NCBI GenBank assembly: GCA_038501195.1
Contig: JBBPUQ010000010.1
Coordinates: 1,753,501-1,817,500 of the forward strand
Source: Nemania diffusa
Taxonomy: Eukaryota; Ascomycota; Sordariomycetes; Xylariales; Xylariaceae
DNA length: 64,000 nt
Direction: 5' to 3'
Positions 11,694-20,838 of this stretch are shown here, piece after piece. Position 1 is the stretch's first letter; each line of letters opens with the position of its first letter. The position numbers and the translations under genes are program-made. The notes beneath the pieces are model-generated. The model saw only the letters and a program-made list of their open reading frames with translations. It ran no database searches and was not told the origin of the DNA.

Positions 11694-12458
11694 ATGGCTC
11701 CATACTGGCGTCGGGGTCCACGAGGACGAAATAACGGTAGCGACGACAATGATGGAGTTTCAAACCCAAACCCCAGATATAAGGGCCGGCGCTACGACCC
11801 AAACTATCATGCCAATCGGAACAACCTAACGATTCAGGAGTATCTTTTACAGCAAGGGGGACGAACAGACCAACGGGGACGAAAAGGCCAACGGGGACGA
11901 AAAGGCCAACGGGGAGCTCACTCGAGCAATCTTAATAACCTTGCGTCTCCATCCCAGCAACCTAACACCCAAGCACAATGGGCTCAACAACAACAACCTT
12001 TTCAGCAGCAGCAGCCCTTTCAGCAACAGCAGCCACAAAGCCTGGATATTGCATCTTTCCACGCCCTTCAGTTCTTAGTGGAGGCCGGCCAGCAAATTCA
12101 GCAATTTCTCCTTAAAGACGCTGAAGGCGATATTCGAATGTGCACTTGTTCTAACGCAGGTGGGCTACAGTGTTATCACGGTATAGCGAAGTTATACCAG
12201 CATCAGTTAGTGCTCACGGCTAACCTTCAGCATGACATTGTTGAGTTACTAGCATATTTGGATTTTAGAGATCAAGCAATGGAGGAAAACATCCAGAACT
12301 GGTGTTTGGAGTATCTCCAAAATAATCCCGACACCAGCCTTAGGCAAATCATTCAATCTTTGGGCCACAAAGGGCTAGTTGACGTTGGAGCGGGAGTCCC
12401 ATTCGGAGATGGCATAGCTTTACTTATTGATCGGACGCTGGATCTTGGTATTCGGTAA
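11694..12458 (+). CDS. Hypothetical protein with RGRKGQ and Q-rich repeats
   Basis: A 254-codon frame from ATG 11694. The N-terminus is basic and Gly/Arg-rich (MAPYWRRGPRGRNN). Near residues 60-75 there is a RGRKGQ tandem repeat, near 98-120 a Gln-rich run with QQQPF repeats, then a predicted mostly helical C-terminal half (FHALQFLVEAGQQIQQFLL, IVELLAYLDFRDQAMEENIQNW). I do not recognise a family. A GTAAGT donor overlaps the end of the frame; splicing to the AG at about 12505 would alter only the last two residues. The frame is open upstream to 11601, but the internal ATG with MAPYWRRG looks the more natural start. The RG-rich start could bind nucleic acid; that is inference. Confidence 0.6.
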   Translation: MAPYWRRGPRGRNNGSDDNDGVSNPNPRYKGRRYDPNYHANRNNLTIQEYLLQQGGRTDQRGRKGQRGRKGQRGAHSSNLNNLASPSQQPNTQAQWAQQQQPFQQQQPFQQQQPQSLDIASFHALQFLVEAGQQIQQFLLKDAEGDIRMCTCSNAGGLQCYHGIAKLYQHQLVLTANLQHDIVELLAYLDFRDQAMEENIQNWCLEYLQNNPDTSLRQIIQSLGHKGLVDVGAGVPFGDGIALLIDRTLDLGIR

Positions 12459-12850
12459 GTAAGATGAACCCCCCTTTTACCGGCTATTCTTTCATGAGAC
12501 TTAGCGTATGAAATCAAAAAAAAAATAAAAATAAAAATAATACTTGCGGTTTTATTATTAACATAAATCTAATATTAAATAAGTTTCTTTTAATTTTGAT
12601 CTTTTTACAAAATCCAAAATAAACGCTTGTTTCATTTATTATTATTCTAGCTTATTCGATTTCACATGTTAAGCCTCGCACGAAGTGGCCCGCGAGAGGA
12701 TAACCTATGAAAGGGGTACGTAAAAATCGGCTTAGAAATGAGCCTCAGTATTATAGCATATATAAATGCCGTCGAGTAGTAGGTTGGGTTAGTAATAACC
12801 AGTAATAACCTGATGCTTTAATGCATTATAAGTACATTTTAATACCATTA
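12459..12850. other. A/T-rich intergenic region
   Basis: Contains an AAAAAT-type run at about 12516-12540 and otherwise featureless A/T-rich sequence up to repeat copy B. Confidence 0.4.
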
Positions 12851-13046
12851 TATCAGAGAAGGAGGTCACAGAGTGAATCGAAGTCCTGTGACAGCCAGGA
12901 AGGAGCGTGTAATATAGGGCTCAATAGATAGATTTATTGATGCCTGACCTTCTAGATCTATGGGGGGGACTGAAGGTCCCTTATATAGTCAAATCCATAG
13001 ATATAACCACCCTAATAGGGTCTAGGTAGTTACTTTATCACCTGAC
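12851..13046 (+). repeat. Diverged direct repeat, copy B
   Basis: Second copy of the repeat at 9986-10168, same orientation, about 2.87 kb away. Differences include many transitions plus small insertions, including a G run (12963-12968) absent from copy A. Confidence 0.65.
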
Positions 13047-13177
13047 ACATTATACGAAAATAGGGGCCTTTCCTCCCCCTAACTTTCACCGGGCGCTATG
13101 TAATACCCTCAAGTTTCATGCTATTTAGGAAAATTCAGTGCAGTTCTAGCGCTTTGTTGACGTATATTAGGCGCTGG

Positions 13178-14427
13178 TCACAAACGACTCGTCCTCCCTT
13201 TCGGTTCCTCTAAAAACTGTAGATTGACTGGTGAGATCGCCTTTCCTGTCTCGAAGTAGCTGACAATGTTCTGCATGCCCAGCGCTTCAAAGCCGATGTG
13301 GGACTCTACAGATGCGCCTGCATTGTGCGAGAGCAATTCCACGTTCTTCATCGTCGCCAATTCAGGGTTGACTTGCGGTTCGTATTCGTGTACATCTAGT
13401 CCGGCGGCGGCAACATGCCCCGATTTCAAAGCATCGATGAGCGCAGCTTCGTCAATCAGCTTGCCACGAGCGATGTTGATGATTCGGGAACCGGGTTTGA
13501 GTTTGCTAATTAAAGGGGCAGACAGGAGTTTGTCTCCACCGAAGGGGGTCGCAACGACAACGCAATCCGCTTTACCGAGCAGCCCCTCGAGCTCTTTCTC
13601 GTACACGGCCTGCGTCTCAACCTCGATATCTGGCGGCATACGCACGATATCATTATACAAGATGTTCATGTCGAGGGCGCGGTGCGCCTTCTCAGCAATG
13701 CGACGCCCGATGCGTCCATAACCTATTATTCCGAGCGTGTGACCACGCGGGTTTCGGCTTACGGAGGCCAAATTGCGATTTGCGTCTACGAACTGGTCTA
13801 TAGAGGCCGACCGAGCCGCGATCGCAGACCATGGAAGATGGCGGAATGTGCTTATTATGAGATATAGCGCTACGTCAGCGACACTTTCAGTACATGCTGC
13901 TGCTGCATTGCAGTAGACAACGCCTATTTCTTGTCAGTCTAACACACTTCTACTAGCAGCGTAGCATAGCAAGCTAGGATAGAATCTATACGAGAAGGGT
14001 AAGAGAGATGCTTATAAACCTACCTTTCTTCGCCATAGCCTTGGTGTCGACCCAATCGAAACCAGCTCCAGCACTCGCGAAGATACGGCACGAGGCAGGT
14101 AAGAGTGATATCATTTCCTCATCCCAGTTACCCATTTCACCCCCGGTATTCCAAAATGGTCGGTAAATAGCCACGAAATCGCCAAATTTCTTGGTCTGTA
14201 AGGCTAGTTTGAAGGCATTCCGGTTCATGCTGTTCAAATTGTGCTACTTAGCGTGAAATTCACAGGGCTTTGCGAGGGGGTAAAGGATGGGGAAAGGGGT
14301 CAGAGTAAAGAGTGTTGACGACTCACCTGTAAGACCTTCGAACGTCGAATTTTGATTGAAACTGGGTATATGCATCGTGATTCCAGCGGATATCATCACC
14401 CAGATGAAGAACAATCGGTTTTCCCAT
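13178..14427 (-). CDS. D-isomer-specific 2-hydroxyacid dehydrogenase
   Basis: Three exons on the minus strand (14427-14327, 14229-14024, 13929-13178) join to about 352 residues, starting MGKPIVLHLGDDIRWN. The enzyme family interconverts 2-keto acids and D-2-hydroxyacids (for example glyoxylate or hydroxypyruvate reductases) with NAD(P)H. Visible landmarks: GAGFDWVDTK (about residue 85), the nucleotide-binding GYGRIG (about 172-177), catalytic Arg in INIARGK (about 257), Glu in DVHEYEP (about 286) and His in LLSHNAGA (about 304). The intron junctions restore conserved blocks (RRSYSMNRNAF; MAKKEIGVVYCNAAAAC). No targeting signal is obvious. Exact substrate unknown. Confidence 0.92.
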
Positions 14428-15396
14428 TTTGACGGTTGCTGAATTGCTGTCTACTGTCGTCGTTCACTATGATCCCGTCGATCGAATCTCACGCTTACAA
14501 TATTGACATTCGATGATGCAAAAATACCATACTGGATAACTTACAGACTGCCATAGAACTCGAGGATTTAAGTTCTTATATTAGAAGAGCTCAAGCTCTA
14601 GGCACTTCTCCAATATTGGCGTCCCAAACTACATAGCTTACTTTCAACTCTCATTCGCCAATGCAGCAATATGCTAGCATCCCCCACGCACTAGTTCTCC
14701 GCAACGGGCGCTACTGCATTAGCTTTTCCGTGAAACAAATAACTTAGGGGAGCAATAAATACGGCGATTCGGCGATTTTGACCTCATCTGTCAATTTGTA
14801 TTAGTCGCGTAAGTTCAGACCGCCTGAAAGTGGTAGTTTCTTCCTAGCCAGGCCCGTTAGGCAGTGGAAGGGATTGCCTGTTTAGAAGAAACACAGCCTC
14901 CTAGTAGCTCTACTCGGACTGGGTACTAGTATTCTAAAGCAAACTCTTTATGATTTTATCGTTACTAGTACTCATCCGACCTTTTCTCCTAGGAGCGCCA
15001 CGTAAACTTTTCGTGATCTCATCGTTGCCAGTACTTGCCCGACATTTTCTCCCGGGACGGGATGTATGTAAGCTAAAAGTACGTACGCGAAGTCGGCAGG
15101 TATCATTGGTTAGAGATAGGTGGTCCAGACAGCAAATGCCTTCATCATTCGAATGAGTAGACTGGTACCCACGGAATTAAACAGAACTAGGATTCTCGAA
15201 ATAGGCAAGCTTTGCTTTAAGTTACATCCTGATCTGGTTCGGTCCGATCTGACAGCTTTGGTGCTTGAATTTCTTATTTGCCGCTGGAACTGGTGCGCTG
15301 AGACTGGACTTGAGGGAAAGGGGATGTTTGTACTCCGTAGATATCACTTGTCTGTGGCTCGTTGTCTCGTATATCGGACGATGGCTGTGTAGTCGA
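14428..15396. other. Intergenic region
   Basis: Upstream flank of the dehydrogenase. Contains the tandem duplication listed at 14941-15060 and several overlapping short frames without recognisable features. Confidence 0.4.
14941..15060 (+). repeat. Two-copy tandem repeat, 63-bp offset
   Basis: 14941-14997 and 15004-15060 align without gaps: 42 of 57 columns identical, 12 transitions and 3 transversions. The transition bias would fit RIP or methylation-linked decay, although both copies have lost C/G at different places. Confidence 0.6.
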
Positions 15397-15645
15397 TTAA
15401 GAATCGCGGGAATACGTAACATCGGTAAGCGGGTCGAGGTTTTGAGAGACCAGACATTCTGAACTCGTATGATCATGATGGTGTCTTGGAATACTCGTGT
15501 GATTCTCTCCTACACGAACACTGGCCGAAATGGGTTGAAAAGACGAGGAAGATGGTCTGTTTTGAAAATCAACCTCTTGCTGGCAAGTCTGATGTATGTC
15601 AAATGATTCTTGCCTAGCAGGCGCTTTGTCTAGAAGATCGTTCAT
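15397..15645 (-). CDS. Hypothetical small protein with a TATA-type promoter
   Basis: An 82-codon frame starting MNDLLDKAPARQESF, polar and rich in Ser/His (HHHDHTSSE); no domain recognised. What supports it is context: a TATATAAA box about 86 bp upstream (15731-15738) and a C/A-rich leader typical of a fungal 5' UTR. It may continue through an intron, since GT sites near the end of the frame could join to the overlapping frame at 15222-15476, but I could not fix the junction. Confidence 0.35.
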   Translation of the reverse strand: MNDLLDKAPARQESFDIHQTCQQEVDFQNRPSSSSFQPISASVRVGENHTSIPRHHHDHTSSECLVSQNLDPLTDVTYSRDS

Positions 15646-15730
15646 GTCGAGAAGCGAGTAATATGTAATGATTTTGACGATAATGGATGTTTTGGTGCTT
15701 GGGTTGACTCCTACCGACGACTTCTCAGCC

Positions 15731-15738
15731 TTTATATA
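15731..15738 (-). promoter_or_regulatory. TATA box upstream of the 15645 start
   Basis: TATATAAA on the minus strand, about 86 bp before the ATG at 15645, with a C/A-rich leader between them. Confidence 0.4.
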
Positions 15739-15960
15739 CCATATACTTCAATAATCTGCCTCCACGTTTAACAAGCTCACCGAGTCTATTATTAAAGGGA
15801 TATCTCGTAGAACCGACGGCAACTCGTATATTGGCACTAAAAGCTCAGCGCATCTCTGCCGTTTCTCTCTCTCGCGCGCGACGAAACGTTGCTAGCCTGA
15901 CTGATCCGCCCTCGTCATGTGTCGAACCATCTGTTAGGCCATAGCGACCGCCGCGGCACT

Positions 15961-16582
15961 TCAATACTTGATAACGTCCTCGGAGTTCGCATAGAAGACC
16001 CTATCCTTTACTCCATCGTTCACCCTGCCACGGTCTTGTGTGCCTTTCCTGATCTGGCAGCATCTGGGTACGGCGAGGACTTTCTGACCCCTATACTCAG
16101 CGGCATCTACGGCAAATGGGAGGTACTTATTTGCATATGCCGCGTCGTCTTCATCCGTCTCATTAATGTTGATCTGCAGAACCTCGGGATCGGTATCATC
16201 CTCAGGGACGAGATGGTCAAATGTAACGCCATAGTAGTCGATGTTCCTACCAACTCGCAAGTCAGAAGAAGAATACCAGTAATAAGGAGTTGTGTGTCCA
16301 ACGAGAAGAAGCGAACGTACTGGTGGGGTACCACGTTAGCTAGCCAACCCAAGTATTCGTCCCGTACAACCAGGTCGTCGACGGTATCGGGGCGAGGATC
16401 CCGCCCGTAGATTGCTTGAAATGTTAGCTTGGCGAGCTCGGGTCCAGCTGGCTGCGGAAACACCAACCGCCCAATCGTTGTATCGAGGCACCAGACTACC
16501 TCCGGGAGCAGCTTTTGAACCGCCGTCAAAGGGCCTTCGATTTGTATTCTCAATGGCTTGTCCGGCGGCGGTGGATGAAAAG

Positions 16583-16621
<39 letters not shown>

Positions 16622-16658
16622 CGCGAATACAAGAAACAATATGAAGTGGGAGAGCCAT
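15961..16658 (-). CDS. Hypothetical protein with a poly-proline run encoded by a C34 tract
   Basis: Two exons on the minus strand, 16658-16321 and 16246-15961, joined across a 74-nt GTACGT...TAG intron, give about 207 residues. The ATG sits in a strong context (GCAACCATGG). After MALPLHIVSCIRD come 11 consecutive prolines (residues 14-24), then GAFHPPPPDKPLR, then a globular-looking region (EVVWCLDTTIGRLVFPQPAG, LVVRDEYLGWLANVVPHQ) and an acidic stretch (PEDDTDPEV). I do not recognise the family. The open frame in the second exon supports the splice (HQ|NIDYYGVTFDHL). The frame downstream depends on the exact length of the homopolymer. Confidence 0.6.
16587..16620 (+). repeat. 34-base poly-G tract inside coding sequence
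   Basis: An uninterrupted run of 34 G on the plus strand (C on the coding strand). It supplies the last base of an Asp codon plus 11 proline codons. Such runs are unstable in vivo and error-prone in sequencing and assembly. Confidence 0.95.
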
Positions 16659-16913
16659 GGTTGCTTTACTGACGGGCTTGCTTTCTGCGAGATATTTCCG
16701 TCGGAATACTTGGTGAGTTGAGTGTTTGGGGACATTCAACAATAAACGCGTGTCGGAAATCCATTTCAGCAACTTTGGCCAATCAGCATTCCTTACATGG
16801 GTGTCGTCCAGCCAACGCCACCGTGTGCTAGTACCGGGTAGAAATCATTCCGGAAGTGCTCCGTATAGATGATATGGCTCTACGCAGCTGCCAACAGACA
16901 GAAGTGATGATGA

Positions 16914-17534
16914 AGGACCGTACTCCCTTCGATCGTTGAGTTAAATGCGAAAAACAGATCAGTTCTCTTCGCCAACGGTGCTAAAGAATCCGGCATAGAC
17001 AACATATTGTTATGTACTGGCTACGATTACGACTATCCATTCTTGTCAAGCCTCCCTGGATTCGAAAACGGGAGAGGCGACGGGAATGTTCAAACATACC
17101 AGCACATATTCTACCTTCATAATCCTAAATTGTCATTTATGACTGTTCCCTTGCGAGTTGTGGCATTCCCCTTCGCCGAGACACAAGCAGCTGTGATTGC
17201 CCGAGTATATTTACGTCGCTTGTCGCTCCCCTCGAATCAGGACATGGTTTCGTGGGTAGAGGAAACCAAAAGGGTTAGAGGATCTGGAAAGGATTTTCAG
17301 AAGATGAGTTATCCTATCGATGCCGACTATATGAACGAGATGTATGATTGGTGCTAACAGGCCAAGTCTGAGCAGACAGGAGCATATCTTGCTGCACCGT
17401 TGTGGGGAGGACGCGAAAGGTGGCTAAGGGAGAAATTACACGGTATTAGAAGAGCAACAGAGGCGCGAGGAAAGGATCGGTTTTTGGTCAAGACAGTTGA
17501 AGATGTCGAGTTTCGATACACAGGCGACGTGTAG
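16914..17534 (+). pseudogene. Flavin-containing monooxygenase fragment with an in-frame stop
   Basis: The reading frame from about 16926 encodes the C-terminal half of an FMO-like enzyme: VLFANGAKESGIDNILLCTGY (the FATGY-type motif), PFLSSLPGFENG, YQHIFYLHNPKLSF and PLRVVAFPFAETQAAVIARVY. At 17355-17357 the frame hits TAA after MYDWC, yet continues in the same frame with family-like sequence (AAPLWGGRERWLREKLHG) to a final TAG at 17532-17534. The N-terminal FAD- and NADPH-binding GxGxxG half is absent; a TGA lies at 16911-16913 and the upstream DNA holds an opposite-strand gene. This is a truncated, decayed copy, and a C-to-T change making TAA would fit RIP. Confidence 0.75.
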
Positions 17535-17840
17535 ATTCGCCCTTCTTACAGACAAGTCGCCTAAGGCTCTCATCCCTAAAGCTCGACTATATCCATGAAA
17601 GTGCCCATTAACGCTTATTTCAAAATATGATTCCGTTCTTGTCTATGAGCTGTGACTGCTTGAGTATATTTGATCCTTTTCACTAACCTATACAGCAACT
17701 CATTAGTTCATTTGAATTATATATAATTAAGTGATTACATAATCACTTTCACTTACATTACTTTCATAGCTAATATTTGTTGTTAACTTTATCTTATTAT
17801 ATTGTTACAAATGCATAATAACAAGTTCTCTCAGATATTA
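17535..17840. other. Intergenic region
   Basis: A/T-rich 300-bp spacer between the monooxygenase remnant and the 3' end of the CFEM-like gene; nothing recognised. Confidence 0.4.
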
Positions 17841-18775
17841 CTACATCATCTCCATATGCGCTGAATTACGCGTAGACTTTTTGTTTTTTATTGCCTTCCA
17901 TGCAAAAAAAGTTCCTATAGCAGTAACTATAAACCCAGCAATTCCGAAAACTATGCCGATAATGTCGCTTGTACCAAGTGAGTTACCGCCTTCGTCACTA
18001 TTACCACCGGATGTAGAGTCGGTAGGAGTTGGATCTCGAGTTTCGCTGGTGTTGGTTGTAGAACTAGGGTCTTCTACCGAATTAGAAGTCTTCGACGACG
18101 AGGTCTGAGATGTCTGTTGTGTCTGTTGAGACTGGAAACTAGACGAAGACGGTATGGGGAGTGTGGTGGATGATGAAGTGGAAGAACCTGTTTTAGAACG
18201 CACATATCAACGCCGTCCTAATATTCCGCGAAAGCTTGCCACGCGTGCAGCCAAGAGCCCCAAAGGTGACGTGAACCGTTTCGGGGCTGATGAGACCCTC
18301 ACAGTCGCCGTCACCGTTACGGTGACTGTTGAAGGAGAGTCGCCCGTACCTAAAGTTGGCGTCGACGATGTGCTCCGTAGAAACCCGGCGCCAGTGCAGT
18401 ACGCATCGTATATTGAAGTGGCGCTGTTGGTATCTAGAGTGCTCTGCGCACATGCGCTGTTAACGCAGCGCTGCAGAAAGGCGTCTGCGTCGGTCTGGAG
18501 ATCGGGTCGACAGAAGCATTCATTCTGTACGTTCTGATAATCGCACCCTGCCAATACAATGTTAAAGACGATACGAAACATATACAGATGAAAGTTAATT
18601 CATAATTACCAATGGCTTCCGCCAGTTGGGCGGGGCCGTCTTCAAAGCTATAAGTGAAGCAGCCCTGAGCGCAGGGTCGTTGCGACGCGAAAACGGCCTC
18701 CTGTGTTATACTGGCTTTCTCAGAGGCGGCTAAGTGAAGCAGGACTAAAAGGGGGAAGACAGCGTAAATAACCAT
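17841..18775 (-). CDS. CFEM-like cysteine-rich protein with C-terminal membrane helix
   Basis: Exon 1 (18775-18610) encodes a signal peptide (MVIYAVFPLLVLLHLAAS) and the first two cysteines. A 62-nt intron joins it to exon 2 from 18547. Eight cysteines follow the CFEM spacing: residues 35, 39, 57, 66, 68, 83, 88 and 106, with Asp58 after the third Cys as in haem-binding CFEM proteins. A Ser/Thr-rich stalk, a membrane helix (IIGIVFGIAGFIVTAIGTFFAW) and a short basic tail follow. Exons 2 and 3 are in one frame but a TGA at 18209-18207 lies between them, so an intron is needed. The most consistent is 18349-18188 (GTACGG...CAG, 162 nt), giving about 236 residues; it removes a TVTVTVTATV stretch, so another splice or a nonsense allele is possible. 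CFEM proteins act in iron/haem uptake, adhesion or host interaction. Confidence 0.68.
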
Positions 18776-20196
18776 GACTGTTGAATCATTACGATGTAGA
18801 TTCTAGGTGAAGCTGAAGGACTCTCCACGGCGGGCAGAAGCAGGCTCCCGGGTAATCTGAATACACGCCATGGAATTAATACGTCGCGTTATCAGAGCGT
18901 CATTCTGCAACAGTGAGGGTTATTCTCAATGGGGAAATGAGACTCAGCCGCACCTATCTAGGGTGTATTCCAGTTGGGGCAATCTTGGCAGGTCGCAGAT
19001 GTAGGCGCCAGCTTCAATCCTTCTGCGCTCTCGTGAACTTTTGGAGTTAAGACCCTTAAGCTCTGTAACGCTGCGAGCACGATGAAATTCTTCAGAAATT
19101 AGTCAAGAAGGAAGCCGCCGGTTTCGTTAGTTATATGTACACCGCTAGTAAACTACATTCTCTTTCATTTTAAGTCCCGGATTCTTTCCCTCTGAGACTA
19201 CCGCCACATGTATACAGTGAGGCAGTGTCGGTGTGTCGCGTGGATGGGGCCAAGGATTGAAGTGAAGGCTTAGAGCTGTGAACCGCCGCTTAGCTTCTGT
19301 GCGTTAGATACTTGGTATCTATATAGATAAGAAGCATACCCAGTTTCTATTCTTCATCCTCCTCTTGCCTATATCACTAACCCTTGTCCGAGAAATACCG
19401 ATCTCATGGACGATACTGGAGTTCACGTCTATTGACCTGTTGACCTTAATATAGATACCCTATCTTCAAGGAAAGGGGCTGCCTCCTTGGCTTCCGTGGA
19501 CATGCCTTGCAAGCGCGCGTGTCAAAAGTCCTCACTAATACTAGTGGCGCAACGCTACCTGCTTGTATCCCTGCCTAGATCTAGAGTCGCGCGCTCACTC
19601 TGGCGGTTACAGCTCGGTGACCGAATTCTATCCCTGCCGAGCTGTCAAGGCAGAAAAGGTGGCAGCGGGTACTGAAGCTTGGCCTGCACGGCGTTGTTCT
19701 TCTTATGCAGTCTATTGCTCGCGAATCTGCTGTAGTGAATCTGGTTAACTAGCCGCAGATATTACGATGATCTGAGAGAGAGAGCCTGACGAAATGGGTT
19801 ATTCAATGGTCCTACGGCTGTATTGCCTCTACGGAAGTTGGAGGTCCTGTTGAGGCTGTGGGAGTGGCTTTGTCGTGTGGTATTCTGGCTTTTGACTCAA
19901 AGGTTAAAGCCACTAAATTAGACTAATGCTAGCATCTGCTTACGTAGACAGCAGAAGTAGTTAAACTAAGTCTATTAGTAGTAAACTTCTACCTTAGATA
20001 AGCTGAGCCGTAGGAGCTAGGCGACCATGCCCTGAAGTAGACCGCGATGAACTTGACATCTTCATTCTCCCCTGAAGTCTCATCACCATTAGAATAAGAT
20101 GAATTAAATTTATATACAGGTACTAGCTCAATGCATAGTCTAATCGGACACCTGGACGCGCAAGTGCTGCATAATAAGTGAATCGGGAGAGAGCCC
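18776..20196. other. Intergenic region
   Basis: 1.4 kb between the CFEM-like gene and the hAT-like element. Short frames at 19487-19748 overlap each other and show no features. No RNA gene seen. Confidence 0.4.
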
Positions 20197-20204
20197 CTTC
20201 CCGC

Positions 20205-20838
20205 CAGCGCTACCCACAGGTAAAGTAATTATTTGACTGACTGTCAATTAATTGACCCAATCCAGTCCAAATAATCGTTTTAAAATTGATTGCAGGTAAA
20301 GTAATAATTCTTTACCTGACTTGTTACTTGTCAATTACTTTCAATTAATTTTCCTATTTTTCTAAATATTTTTTGTTGTTTTTTTGGTAAAAAGGAAGCC
20401 TTCATTTCCTAGGTAAGCTAGGTGGCACCCTGTTTTTAAACCCACTTATTCAGCCACATACACAGCCACTTACCTAGCCACTTACCAAGCCACTTACTTA
20501 GCCACTTACCTAGCCACTGACTTAGCTAACATTCTACCACCTTACCTACCAACCACCCTACCGACCACCCTACCAACCGCCCTACCTACCACCCTACCTA
20601 CCACCCTACCTACTTACCTACCTACACCTACCTACACCTACCTACACCTACCTACCTACCTTGCTTTCTATAATCTGTACGCTTTATGTACATTGCTTGA
20701 GCTACTTGGTCAATTAACTTGATCAATCCAGTCAATAGATTCAGGCAAGTTAGTCAAACAGGCGTTTTTTTGCGATCAATTCAGGTAAAACAAGTCAAGA
20801 GGCTATTATTTGACTGACTTTACCTGTGGGTAGCGCTG
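20205..20838. mobile_element. hAT-like miniature inverted-repeat element
   Basis: Perfect inverted ends: CAGCGCTACCCACAGGTAAA at 20205 reads inward on the left, and its exact complement ends at 20838 on the right. TTATTTGACTGACT words recur just inside both ends. The flanks carry an 8-bp direct repeat, CTTCCCGC, at 20197-20204 and 20841-20848, offset by 2 bp on the right. A CAG... end and an 8-bp target duplication are typical of hAT transposons. The 634-bp interior has no coding frame but does hold CCTACC/CACTTACCTAGC tandem repeats. The right end overlaps the last codons of the S41 peptidase gene. Confidence 0.75.
20451..20662 (+). repeat. CACTTACCTAGC and CCTACC low-complexity repeats
   Basis: First about six degenerate CACTTACCTAGC units (20451-20527), then CCTACCAACCAC-type and CCTACCTA runs to about 20662. 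They form the core of the hAT-like element. Confidence 0.7.
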
